From contig NC_088298.1 of the NCBI RefSeq assembly GCF_032854445.1, forward strand, positions 14,869,504-14,933,503: a DNA stretch of 64,000 nt. The letters run 5' to 3'. A model generated the notes under the pieces. It did not search any database. It saw only the letters and a list, made by a program, of their open reading frames with translations, and was not told the DNA's origin. Position 1 is the first letter of the stretch, and every line of letters starts with the position of its first letter. Below, piece after piece: positions 1-12,400 of the stretch. The DNA is from Liolophura sinensis (lineage: Eukaryota > Mollusca > Polyplacophora > Chitonida > Chitonidae). The position numbers and the translations under genes are program-made.

Positions 1-1349
1 CACACACACGACACAGACATAAATAATAAACCAGGGTACGACAGTCATTAGCGTATACCCTAAAGTCTGCATGCATATATATACATATATGTATATACAC
101 GTACATGTGAATTTGCGACCAGTTCGGGCCTATGTATAAGGACGTGACACAGACAGAGGCAAATGTCTCGAGGTATTGTTCTCGATTGTTCATTTTTATC
201 CACGATTTCTCCCATCCGCGTGCTGTCATCCGTGTGGCGATGAGTCACGTGTTGTTAATCTGGCATACTTATGAGGATTCCGCTATCAAACTTGTTTCGG
301 AATTTGCAGCCCTAAACTAAATTGCTCCACAAGTCCTGTAGTGCCGTGTTTCCTATGCGTGTTACTTGGAAGAAATCAGAGGGGAGAAAAGCGCTGAGCC
401 AATTTTTCCGACAATGTGGAATAACACCCGTGGGGTCAATAAATGTGCTACCGACGCCTTTTAAGCATTGCACATATCCACAGCACGACGGATCAGGCAG
501 CCATCTGGTGCATAAGAAAGTATAAGAGAGTCCTGTCGTATAACAATGTCATATAATTCCTATTTTGCATCGGCCATGCACTCTGTACATGTCACTGTTC
601 TGGTATTAACGACATACAAGGTGACATGTGTACAAAAAGCTCGCTAAATCGAAATGTCCAGCACCACGTAACTGAGGTCGTCGTATTCAGCGATGTTTGG
701 CAATACCACATCGCGTATTCAACGATGTCTGCTGACACGACATCATGTTTGCTGACACCACATCTTTGCCCACTGCCTGAACTCCTGTAACAAAGCTAAT
801 GTCTGCATAACCGTAAAATAATTTGACTTTTGTAAATAGTCGTTTTTTGTTTTACCGCAATTTCCATATGACATATAACAGCGTACAAAATGACACGTTT
901 TCATAGGCCTTTTGCAGACAAGGACGCAGCAGAACAAGAGCGCGGACAGTTGTTATGTATCCTTCATATAGTTTGTCGGCGAAAAACGGAACTATCCCTG
1001 GACCGATTTCAGGCCAATAAACGTTCAGGCCAACGGAAGTTCCGTGTAACCTTTAATGTCTCCTTTCCTTGGGCTTTTTTCCTCGTTAAGATTGTCGTCG
1101 AAATCCCCTGCCTGAGAAATTGAATCTCTTTCATCCATGTCGGCAGAAATATCGTTATCTGAAATATAACAAAGAAAGGCTTAGTTTTTTACAAATGTTC
1201 CAAAGAACACAGAATCTGGGCGTGAACTGTGTACTCTCCCTTCTTTGCACGCTGACCAACATTTTATTATTTCTTAGCAAAAGCAATGACACAAACTAAT
1301 TTCTTTATATCATTATAATTCCCATATATTTTTACAACAAAAGCAAAGA
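1..1349. other. Intergenic sequence downstream of the Ig-domain gene, no gene seen
   Basis: Opens with a short CA-rich tract and an AT-rich ATATATACATATATGT stretch near 75-95. Only short random-looking open frames occur. No repeat family recognised elsewhere in the window is evident here. Confidence 0.5.
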
Positions 1350-1396
1350 GGGGCCTCCGTGGCTCAGTTGGTAAGCGCGCTAGCGCTGCGTAATGA
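1350..1396 (+). mobile_element. tRNA-derived SINE, head fragment only
   Basis: Contains GGGGCCTCCGTGGCTCAGTT, the 5' tRNA-like head with the A-box word TGGCTCAGTTGG, then leaves the consensus after about 47 nt. A 3'-truncated copy is unusual because SINEs normally lose the 5' end, so this is probably a rearranged remnant. Confidence 0.7.
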
Positions 1397-1837
1397 TTTG
1401 TAGTCATCAAACAACAGATTACACGTATAACAAGGTGAATAACAATGGTTTCTTACTGTAACGACGGTTTTGACCTGATTCGTCAACTAAATGCCACATA
1501 AGAAAGAACAAAGACGGCGGAAGGAATCTGCAGATCTGTGACCTGTTTGTTTAGTGACGCCATCAATATTACCTATGGCATAGAATTAAGTGCCGCCACC
1601 TGGCTCTGTTCAGTAAATCTAATTTGGCACAAAATATTTGCAAACATGGAATAAAGACTACCCCGGACTCACCTTTCCCTCCTGGTAGATTAGTTGAGAT
1701 AATGGACAGAGATTCTTTCCTGGAATTCTCAGGAGTATCTATCAGTTCACTAAATGCTATCTTTTCTTTACTGGACCTAAAATAAAGATTTGAAAGAAAA
1801 GATGAACATGGATAATTTGTTCTTCATCTTCTGGCAT

Positions 1838-2012
1838 AGAACATACCTTGCGTCTTTTCAACATCATTGAAAACTGTTGACAGGTTCTCTTTCGTACCTT
1901 TTATACTTTAATTCTTTGATGGTTTGTGTTATACGTCGTTTTGGTAATTTACCTTGCGATTATAGACCCGGAAAGTTCTCATTGGTTAACGGCTGGTACA
2001 CAAATGTTTGTT
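1838..2012 (+). repeat. Dispersed repeat R3, copy 1
   Basis: Shares about 175 bp of interrupted similarity with 10427-10605. Common words include CCTTGCGTCTTT, GATT..GTGTT, CGATTAT, and GGTACAC.AATGT. The last 75 bp also match 2920-2995. No open frame or recognisable ends, so it is an unclassified old interspersed element. Confidence 0.6.
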
Positions 2013-2049
2013 TCCATGCATAGCTTCCTATATAGCTCTCATATTATGG

Positions 2050-2241
2050 TGAAAGAAGTCCAGCTCATGCTGACTTCCTCTCCGGCCGTACGTGGGACGG
2101 TCTGCCAGCAACCTGCGGGTGGTCTTGAGTTTACCCAGGGCTCTGTCCGGTTTCCTCCCACCATAATGCTCGCCGCCGTCGTTTAAGTGAAATATTCTTG
2201 AGTATGGCGTTAAAACACCAATCAAATAAATAAATAAATAT
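2050..2241 (+). mobile_element. tRNA-derived SINE, 5'-truncated
   Basis: Begins inside the element at AAGTCCAGCTCATGCTG and continues through the conserved central block (CTCCGGCCGTACGTGGGA) and the 3' tail AACACCAATCAAATAAATAA. This is the usual 5' truncation pattern of LINE-dependent retroposition. Confidence 0.85.
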
Positions 2242-2427
2242 CACGGTGAATGATCCCAACAACAGGTTCCTTACCGGTCATATTTACACTGGTTTCTGTT
2301 CGAAGCAGTGACAACAGGTGAAGCACTGATATCAAAGTGTCCAATTCCACATTTTTATACCAGTCGTCTTCCAAAACACGATGATTTATCTCAAGTGCCA
2401 CATTGGTTGCAAATATCTTACCGATAT

Positions 2428-2850
2428 AACATGGATGGTTACTAAACCCAGAAAAACATCGATGCTTATATAACCCATATAACATAGACGGTTATCAACC
2501 CCCAAAACATGGATGGTTAGCAAACCTAGAAAACATTGATGCTTATATAACCCATATAGCATAGATGGTTATCAACCCACAAAAACATGGATGATTACCA
2601 AACTCAGAAAACATGGATGGTTACCAAACCCAGAAAAGAAGGATGGTTACCAAACCTAGAAAAGATGGATGGTTACCAAACCCAGAAAAGATGGATGGAT
2701 ATATAGCCCATATAACATTGACGGTTACAAAACCCAGAAAAGATGGATGGCGACCAAACTCAGAAAGGATAGATGGTTACCAAACCCAGAAGAGATGGAT
2801 GTCGACCAAATCAGAAAAGATGGATGGTTACCAAATCTATATAACATGAA
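2428..2850 (+). repeat. Minisatellite, about 26-bp unit (GATGGTTACCAAACCCAGAA)
   Basis: About 16 diverged units of the type ATGGATGGTTACCAAACCCA. The left part has a longer arrangement of about 78 bp in which every third unit contains CTTATATAACCCATATA. The open frames across it reflect the repeat, not a gene. Confidence 0.85.
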
Positions 2851-2919
2851 TGCTGATACACCCAGAAAAAAAACAAGAGTTGAACATAAGACCAAGATTC
2901 AAAGAAAGAAACTTGTTTT

Positions 2920-2995
2920 GGGAACTGGCCTATCGATTATTGATCTGGGAGGTTTATTTTGGTTGACGGCGGGTACACAAATATCTCTTCTGATG
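2920..2995 (+). repeat. Dispersed repeat R3, copy 2 (5'-truncated)
   Basis: Matches the 3' half of the copies at 1838-2012 and 10427-10605: CTATCGATTATTGATC, TTTGGTTGACGGCGGGTACA. It lies just downstream of the Ig gene stop and may supply its poly(A) signal. Confidence 0.6.
2953..2958 (-). promoter_or_regulatory. Candidate polyadenylation signal (AATAAA) for the Ig-domain gene
   Basis: The nearest clear AATAAA on the minus strand after the stop codon lies about 285 nt downstream, implying a short 3' UTR. It falls inside a dispersed repeat copy (R3), so it may be repeat-derived. An ATTAAA only about 10 nt after the stop is too close to be convincing. Confidence 0.3.
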
Positions 2996-3240
2996 GCTAG
3001 ATTCAAGAGTCTTTGTGATGTTTCCGAAAGTTAGACAACAATCCATTTTAAATTGGAAAAAATGACTGTCAAAATTCAATACTATGGGATCATCGGTATT
3101 TATAAGTTGAAAAGTGATGAGATAAGTAAACATTTACATATTTAAGTTCTAAGTGATGAAAGATAGAAAAATGTGAAAAGGTAATTTTTGGTATAAGGGC
3201 GGATTCAGTAAAATAACACAGGTTCTTTTTAATTTCGAAC

Positions 3241-3491
3241 TTACGCATTTTCTAGAGTCCCCCCATTTGAGCCTCGGGAACTTTTGCTGTCATGGATGCA
3301 AGCGAGACATGAAGAGCAGACGACCATGTTTGATGACGTCAGGCGTTGGCCTCGGCGATGACGTCGAAAAAAAAATGATCCAATCACAAGTAAGATGACG
3401 ACGAAAGTTATACCCAACAACACGCCCCAGGCGGCATTTAAAACGTTTGAGTTTTGGTGGTTGCCTAAATTATCTCCAGCTTGTTGACTCT
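3241..3491 (-). CDS. Coding exon 10: juxtamembrane linker, transmembrane helix, cytoplasmic tail
   Basis: The acceptor is CTCTGTTTCGTTTCAG in phase 1, and the frame runs to TAA at 3243-3241. A short polar linker follows Ig4, then AAWGVLLGITFVVILLVIGS-FFF as the membrane helix (about 442-464), then basic RRHRRGQR, which fixes a type I topology. The tail is 41 residues, has cysteines at 481, 484 and 487, is rich in Ser/Gly, and ends TLENA, which is not a standard PDZ ligand. No ITAM, kinase or death motif is visible. Confidence 0.88.
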
Positions 3492-6400
3492 CTGAAACGA
3501 AACAGAGAAATCACTCTAAGCTATACGAACGTTACCTTAATAAAACATGTGCTACATGTGTATCTTTACGAGGAAAGTCTACGCTTTCAAAGTTAAAACT
3601 AATATATAATCACACTCGTAAAATAATAATTCTGAATTTTCAGCAGATGAATAGTTTACCTTTAATTTCAACATCTAGACTAGCATTGCGGCTTCCTCCC
3701 ATGTTTTGTGCGACACACACATAATGTCCCTCGTCATTGCTCGTGATATTCCTTATTAACAACTCAAGACTCGTTAAATTCCGCCACTGGGCTAATATTC
3801 GGTCATCTGCCTGGAAGAAAAAGAAAAAATGCAGGAAAATGTTCAATAAATGACTCCACATATTGTTGTTCGTCTTTTATATTGTGTGCCTGCAATAAAC
3901 CTGGATGGTGGACTCCCCCAAGACCCTTTCCATTGCTGCAAAGTTACTGTTTATTAAATGTGATAGCACATCCTTCTGAGTAATTTAAGGCCAGCGACAG
4001 CCAATAAAGTGCAGGAAGCATCACTGCATTTTTGTCTGTTTACGTACTTTTGCTTAACCACAGTTACTGATGGCTAAGCATTTATATGAACAGTGAGAGT
4101 AAACCCCAGAAATTGGATGTTTTCGCCAGTGACCATTTGTCAACTATCACAAAGCTTGTCGACGCAGTTTCCACGCTGTAGTCTTTTCGCCAGTGACCAT
4201 TTGTCAACTATCACAAAGCTTGTCGACGCAGTTTCCACGCTGTAGTCTTTTCGCCAGTGACCATTTGTCAACTATCACAAAGCTTGTCGACGCGCTTTCC
4301 ACGCTGTAGTCTTTTCGCCAGTGACCATTTGTCAACTATCACAAAGCTTGTCGACGCGCTTTCCACGCTGTAGTCTTTTCGCCAGTGACCATTTGTCAAC
4401 TATCACAAAGCTTGTCGACAGCAGTTTCCACGCTGTAGTCTTTTCGCCAGTGACCATTTGTCAACTTCATAAGGTTTGTTGACGCAGTTTCCACACTGTA
4501 GTCTTTTATATCAATATTTTATTCACTTCTTGAACTGCGTTTAGCGTAATGAACAAATTTAAAACTGCTACATGAACATTCACACCAGGCGTGAATGAAC
4601 AATGGTTTCGTACAACTAAGTTTGAATCTTTACACATACATCAGGCTCACTGAATAATGTACAACTCATCTTTGAACTGCCACATTCACAACAAGTTGGA
4701 AAAGTCAAACATAGCAAAGCTTGGACGGCAAGAACCGGCAAAGGCGAGTTGAATAGTTTCAACGCCTTAACTCTACAGCTTGGAGCTGCAAAGCCTTTCA
4801 TTTCAGCTTGAAGTTGAGATGGGTGTTTGCGGGGGATATGTTTCCTCAATCTGAGCAGGTACCGCTCGTGACTGCATCGTGTTTGCATCGTGTTCTCACA
4901 TTGTATGGCTATGTGACCGGACTCCACCGGATGTTATTGATTTACCATTCGCCAGCTATACCATACTTGTTGCTCTTCCTGTTTTACCCCTTATGCAATG
5001 GTCTTTAATATTAAATAACCTCCTTAATGAGACTTACTGATATGGATTCGGCTGGCCAGCGCATGTCGTCGTCTGCTCGGTACCAGTACACAACTGGAAA
5101 TGGACGGCCGGAAATCTCACACATCAACGTCAAATTCTCTCCCTTGGTAAACACCTTCTCCCCAAAAATTTTCGTGGTCGGTGTTTCTGTTAAAAGCATG
5201 ACACTCGTCAGTTACTACTAATAATGTCCAATGAAAAGGATTTCTTTTTTCTCATAACTGCATGTCAATGTAATTAAAATTACAAGACTGTCTGCCAAAG
5301 TTAAATATTAAGCGGAAATATATACTATCCGTACAGCGTTAGCATTAAGTTTAGACGACTTGCACTGGTGGCAAGTTGGACCTCTACAAAAAATTCCATT
5401 GTCCAGTGCACTTAGCGAGAGTCAAGAACACGTTATTCTTTTGTTGGTGTTCCAACGTGTCCACGGACGCAAGTGTGTATAAAAGGTAGCATTGAAAGTT
5501 TTACACGTTAAACATGTAAAGCGAACTTACCAGTCACGTTTTTAACATCCACCGTTGCTATGGTATCCCCGGCCGGGTTGGAAGCGATGCATATGTACTT
5601 GCCTTCGTCTGCGCGCGTGACGTTATAGATAATCAGAACACCAGTGTTGTTGTTCACGTGATACTTAGGCTCTTCCAAGATATTTGCTGAACCACTCTGT
5701 AACATAAAATTAAACGCGTCAAGTCCTGAATTTTCGCTTCACAAACTGCACCCTTGAACTTACACTGTGATATTCCGATACACAAGGAAACAAAACCAAT
5801 TTATGAATCTAATGAATGCGTATATAAATTCGAGCTTAATGTCAAAGACAATCTTTCCTTTACACAAAGTAGTTTCATGTCACAAAAAAGTAACTTAATC
5901 GAAAGTTACCTATATGCCTTGAAAAATAATCAAATAGACTAAGTGACACAGTCAGGTTATTAGGACTTGAGAAAAAATCAAACATGTACATTAAAAAGAC
6001 TATACCACAGAGAGTAAAATCAGAGCAGCGACGACATTGGCGGTTGGCTAATGAGCATGCGTCAAGTACGTAGCCGGTATAAACACGACCCCTTTTCAGT
6101 TTACGTCAGTTGGGTTAAAAAAGATATATCATACTGATGAAGTTCGTGTTTAATATTCGAAATTTGGAAGGTATTTTTGAGAATGTCAAATTTGTGAAAT
6201 ATTTACACATCATGTTCCAATGTTGGGAAGAGTGCGAAATTACGCACAGTTGTATGCGGTCACGTATCGCATAGGCACAGATAAATTAGGCGGAATATTT
6301 CTAAGAAACGTTTTGAGTATTTGCAGAACTTTTTAGCGAATATTTTCATAAATGACGCTGTTACCGACAAACCTTGAACCAGTGATAGTTAGGCACTGGT

Positions 6401-9400
6401 TGACCGGACGCCATGCACTTCACAGTCACGTGACCAAAGGCCCCGATTACGTCATTCAGCGGTTTGTTGATCATGGGGGTACCTGCAATCATCGAAGAAG
6501 GACACATATATTTATGTGAGACATTTATTAAAATATTAGTTGAGGGAAGGGATTTATTTATTTATTTGATTGGTGTTTTACGCCGCACTCAAGAAAATTT
6601 CACTTATACGACACATTATGGTGGGAGGAAACCGGGCAGAGCCCGGGGGAAGCCCACGACCATCCGCAGGTTGCCGCAAAACCTTCCCACATACGGCCGG
6701 AGAGGAAGCCAGCATGAGCTGGACTTGAACTCACAGCGGCCGCATTGGTAAGAGGCTCCCGGATCATTACGTTGCGCTAGCGCGGTAACCAACTGAGCCC
6801 CGGGAAGGAATTTAAGAACACTTGATACCATAATATGCGGGCCTCAAATGAATTATACACAAAAGTGTGTGAAAAGGCCTCATATTTCCAGTGACGCAGC
6901 ATTGCTTGTGTATTACGCTGGGCTCGATATAAGATATGGATATGGATTTGGAATCATAGCGCAACTGAGATATATACATGTACTTTCTTTATCGCCAACT
7001 TATCCACACTATCATGCTAGCCGGTTTGAATATTGATTTTATTCATTTGCCTAGTAAATTCATTGTGTTTCACTAAAAACTGTTCACTGTTTCTTTTCAC
7101 CTGAATCCGTCCTGATTTTTATAACCAAACACAGCATCTTGATCATTAGATATGTACGAGGCCGCCTTTTAGGGCGAGTATAAACATTTACTTCCTTTAC
7201 AAGTCTTTTGTGATATCATTTTACACTCATGACCTTTTCACTACCCATAAAGTAACCAAAATTTTCCAATAGGTACATTAAGTCAGGTCATTATCGTTCA
7301 AAGGTGTCCGAACTGACTTGATTTTGAGCCTCCTTTCTCAGATGGATGAACTGTATAAAACATCGGATTTCATGCGTAAATGAAACCAGATTAACAGAGG
7401 CTCTTGTGTTTCCCAAATGTAGCTTGACTCCTGGCTTGGAAAACGTGAATGCATAGGTGTCAATAACTCAGCGTTTCCCACATACTGATGTGCTAGGTTC
7501 GTGTTACTAATAACAACGCCAATTGGCTGGCGAAAACCAATAGCGAGCCAATCAAAACTGTCACGGCAGTACTATAATGAACAATTACACAACGGTTTAA
7601 AGCACCGTGCCTAGGTTGTTTTATTTGGCGGTATAACGAGACGTCTCCCGTGATGAGAACGTGTTCGTCAAATAGACATGCGAACTGTACAGACATTTTA
7701 TTTCAATCAACTGTGTCAAATTGACCAGGGGATAGTACTCCATGATTAACCGTAAGACAGTCTGAACCTCGGATAAGACGAGTATAAGCGTCACTATTTC
7801 ACACCTAAACACCAACTCTCCGACACCTGTAAGCAATTGCAATTAGAGTACGTCTGAGCGGCTCAGATACCTCTGATTTGTTTTAAAAGGTCGATACTTA
7901 TTCCGGACTTCGGAAAGTCTGCTTCAGATTTCGCACTTGGAATACTGACAATTTCTTTCCAGTATCATGCAAAGTTGGGGGCTACATATATTCCACACGA
8001 AATTTCTGCTATGTTCGAAGACCTAGAAAAATATGTTTTTGTATGTGAACTAGTGTGCCAATGGGTGTGCTGTCATTATAGAATCGTGGGAAGGAGAGTG
8101 ACACCTGCCTGTAAGGCCTGGTGGTCAAACGACTTTTGTCGGAAGCCTGTTACCCCTTGACTAATATTGTCTGAGATTCAGGTAGTTTGTCAAGTAAACC
8201 TGATCAGGTGCTCAGGGAAGCCGATAGAGGGTACCTCGTTACCTCCCTATCTCGACCTTTCTAATATTGGGCGAGGCAGCCAGGTAAGGAGGTAGCGAAA
8301 CGAGGTACAGAGGTGGCCAAGCAAGGTAAAGAGGTAGCGATGTGAGGCAGCGAGGTAGAGATGCGAGAGAGCAAGGTAGCGAGATCAACATAATCTCGCT
8401 ACCTCGCTGCCTCGCATCGCTGCCTCGCTACCTCGGGCTTTGCAAAGGGCGAGGTAGCGAGACAGGGAGGGAACGAGGCAGCGATCCGATGTAGCGAGGC
8501 AGTAATGCAAAGAGGCAGCGAGGTAGCGAGGCGACAGAGCGAGGTAAGTCATCTCGCTGTTTCTTTACCTCACTGAATAGCTATCATGCTATCTCGCTTC
8601 GCTGCCTCGCTACTTCGCTACCTCGCTGCCTCGTTACCTTGTTCCCTCGCCGCCTCGCCCTGTATTGGACAGGTTGACGTAGTGAGGTAGTGAGATGTCC
8701 TCTATCGGCTTCCACAGGTGCTGTGGTTTCCCACGAGCATATCTCGGTTTTCTCAATTCATAAACTTAACCGTGGCACGTGAGGGAAATATAGTTGAGTA
8801 ATGGATAGAATAACATTCAGAAATGAATAAATACAAAGCAATATAGATTCACGACGTCTTTTTCGGCTTCCTAGGTGGGTGATAAACGAATGCCAAGTGC
8901 TCTGGAGTCTGCGGAGTTACTTACTCGCAGGTATGACGGTGATAGTTTTGTTAGCGGAACGTTTTTCAACAGGAATCTCCGCTTTGCACAAGTACTTCCC
9001 GCCGTCCTCTTTGGTCAGCCTGTGGATAATGAGACCGTTCTCAGCTATCGTGTACCGACCTCCTGAAGGGAAAGAATAAAAGGAAAGCAGGTGTGATTGC
9101 ACAATGGACTGAGTCACAATGTTTTTATAAACAGACCGGATAAAACGACCTGCATGACAACGTAACATTAGAGGAAAGCGTGCAGGCGAAACCTTAAAGG
9201 AACTTTTGAAGACGAAACATTAGAGGAACGTATGATTACATTGTCTTAGAGGAACGCATGATGACAACATCTTAGAGGAACGCATGATGACAACATCTTA
9301 CAGGAATGCGTGAAGACAAAACCTTAGAGAAAAGCATAAAGATAAAACCTTAGGGGAGCGCATGAAGGCGAAACCTTGGAGCATAACATGCAGACGAAAC

Positions 9401-12400
9401 CTTAGAGGAAAGTATGGTAACAACATCTTGGAGGAAAACATGAAGGCGAAACCTTAGAGGAACGTATGGTGACAACATCTTGGAGGAAAGCATGAAGACG
9501 AAACCTTCGAGGAATGCGTGAAGAAAACCCCTTGGAGAGGAAACGCATAAAGGCAAACCTTTAGAGGAGGAACGCATGAAGACAAAACCTTAGCGGAACG
9601 TATGATGACAAGCTCTTAGAAGAACGCATGAAGACAAAACCTTAAAGGAGTAAAGCATGAAGACAAAATCTTAGATGAACGCATGAAGACAAAGTCTTAC
9701 AGGAGGAAAGCATGAAGACAAAACCTTGGAGGAGGAAAGCATGAAGACAAAACCTTGGAGGAGGAAAGCATGAAGATGAAGTCTCAAAGGAACGCATGAT
9801 GAGGAGATCAAGGTATCCATACATAATCCATCGACTGACTGATTGATCCGAGGCCATACTAATTAATTTAGATATTGAGATGCTGCACCATTTTAAATCA
9901 CGTATGCCTCCATAACTCGATGATGTCATTGTTCCCTGCATTCCATTACCGCTAAAACGATAACAGAGATGTTAGGCAATGCGTATTTTTCCTACAGGTA
10001 ACAAGTGACGTCATCGTTATTTTTGTGAAACGACGTAACTCTTGTCTAATGTATTTCACACAAAATTTTGAGGAACTGGCGGTAAGCTTGGTGTTCACGC
10101 CTCTATACAGTGCGACGTAATTGCGCATATAACGGTGACGTCACTGGTGGTGAAAGCTCACCACGACAGAGCGCATCAAACATATCCAGCTATAGCCTAC
10201 CACTGAGAAGAGGTTTGCCGTTGAAAAACCAAGTTGTTACTGGTTGAGGGTTAGCCTCTGGGAGACACCGTATGAGGGCGTTACTGTTGACCCGGGGGTA
10301 CTGGGTTGTGGGGGTCTCCCGGAACTCTATGTCGACGTCCTCTGAAATTGAAATAGGGAAATAATGTAGCATAGTAACGGCAAAGCTAGAATGGTACATG
10401 ATTTGGATTCTCATTGAGTTCATTCCCCTAGAACATTCCTTGCGTCTTTCACTCATAATGATATTAATGATTATCATAATGAAATTTTGTAGTTGTATAC
10501 TTTCTTGATTTGTGTTGAACGTTGCTTTCAAAATTGACCTGTCGATTATTGACCAGAACGTCCATTTTGATTGACATATATGGTACACGAATGTCCGTTC
10601 TGTCCCGAGATTGTCAGACAAGAAAGGCTGACCCACAAGCCGTCACAAGTTGCGACGCATGCGAATTTCAAAAAAGGTTGCGGTTATGGCGCTTTGAGGA
10701 AATTTTTTTTTGTTTTTAGAACAGTTTCTCCTGGGGAGGATAATTTCCGCTGTAACACTGTTTAGTGCATTTGACCGCGGGACACAAATTACTTACTGGC
10801 AAATTAGTAACCAATATCTAGGACTACTCAAAAATTCTCATTGAAATGTTTATAAAAGAAATGGTCCATGTTATTGTAAAGGGCAATCAATCATGTCATA
10901 AAAGGCACGGTCACCCACCAATGACCTTAAGAACAGGCGTGCTGATTGTTTACTTACTGATAACAAGCAATGACGTGGGCCGCCTCAATCTTGTTCCGCT
11001 CTCTGAACTTTGACCCTCGCAGGTGTAACTTCCGGCGTCACTTTCTCTTATGTTATCAATTTGCAGGAAGATCTGATTACTTGTGGACTGATTGCTGTAC
11101 ACCCGTTGCCTAAAAGTTAGGAAATCTAATTTATGAACAAGTCATGGTTTCAACTGGCTGTGAACTTTAAAAACGCGAAAGCCATGGGCGTTTTTTTTAA
11201 TATCCATTAGTTCCACTGATAATTTTCCCCCGAAACACAAGTAAAGGAAAATGAAACGATTTGGCACCTATTGTTTCAACATTGTATCAAGCCATCGTCA
11301 CGCTGAAATGAAACACACTAAAACGACGTCAATTTTGGGATTAACGTTTCCTGAGCTTGGGACATTTGACGGACAATAACACCTACGAATTTTCGAAACA
11401 ACATTTCGGCGCAAGCTTATGCGGAATGTGAGATGGTTGTATTTAAGTGCTAATTTACGACCAGATACAAAAAAATTCCAGATCGTCGTTAAAGTTAATT
11501 TTTCATACCTTTCCAAATTCAAAGATGCTTCTATCTATTTGTTTATTTCGATGTTGCTTAATACCTTATTCAAATCCAGAAATAAACGAGCCGGTCAAAG
11601 ATTTTGCCTGCGTGTGGTATCCAGGTCTCAATTGTGCTATTTTTGTCGTCTACATCAACCAATCAGCGTCGATGGAAATCTCATGTGAGGATGTACAAGA
11701 TGGCTTTGAATCGTTACATGATCCTGAATGTATCATAAACGTATCATGTGACCGTGTTTTGCTGCTGGAATCTACAAAAACGCACGCTAAATGTTGTCAG
11801 TGTGCGTGTAACTGATATCTCTGATAAGTTTACATCAGGATCTAAAAATCCTATTTCCAACAAGAAATCACTTTCGTGTCCGGAAAGCTGATATTCCGGG
11901 TCATTTGACACCAGGATCTGAAAATCTTTTTTGCGCAACAAATGCTTTTCTTTGACTTTTGGCAAGTACCTTAGAACACGTCCGCATTTCCTCTTTCAAA
12001 TGTTCTTTCTGTCATCTATTGTCGAATTAATATAAAAATTGCAGCATAGAGAGTAAAACCAGAGCAGTGACGACAGTATAATCGTTGGCAAATGGTCACA
12101 CGTAACTGGTGAAATACCGCCTTCTGTACGTTTACCTCACTGAGGGTTTTATTCCAACTGTTCATGTATATGCCTCAAAAATAGCAACGTACACGTACCA
12201 TGGCTTAAACAGAATGCCAAGAAAGCGTAGCGATGTTAGCTGCAATTTATTCCACGTCACTGATCTAGAATTACTCAAAGCGAAGGTATTTATACCCCGA
12301 TGGTGTCTCAACTCTATACTCCGATGGTGTCTCAACTCTATACCCCGATGGTGTCTCAACTCTATGCCCCGATGGTGTCTCAACTCAATACCCCAATGGT

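Noticed and set aside
2613-3034. 78- and 121-residue frames rich in DGYQTQKRW-type peptides
   Set aside because: They translate the 26-bp minisatellite and an adjoining dispersed repeat.
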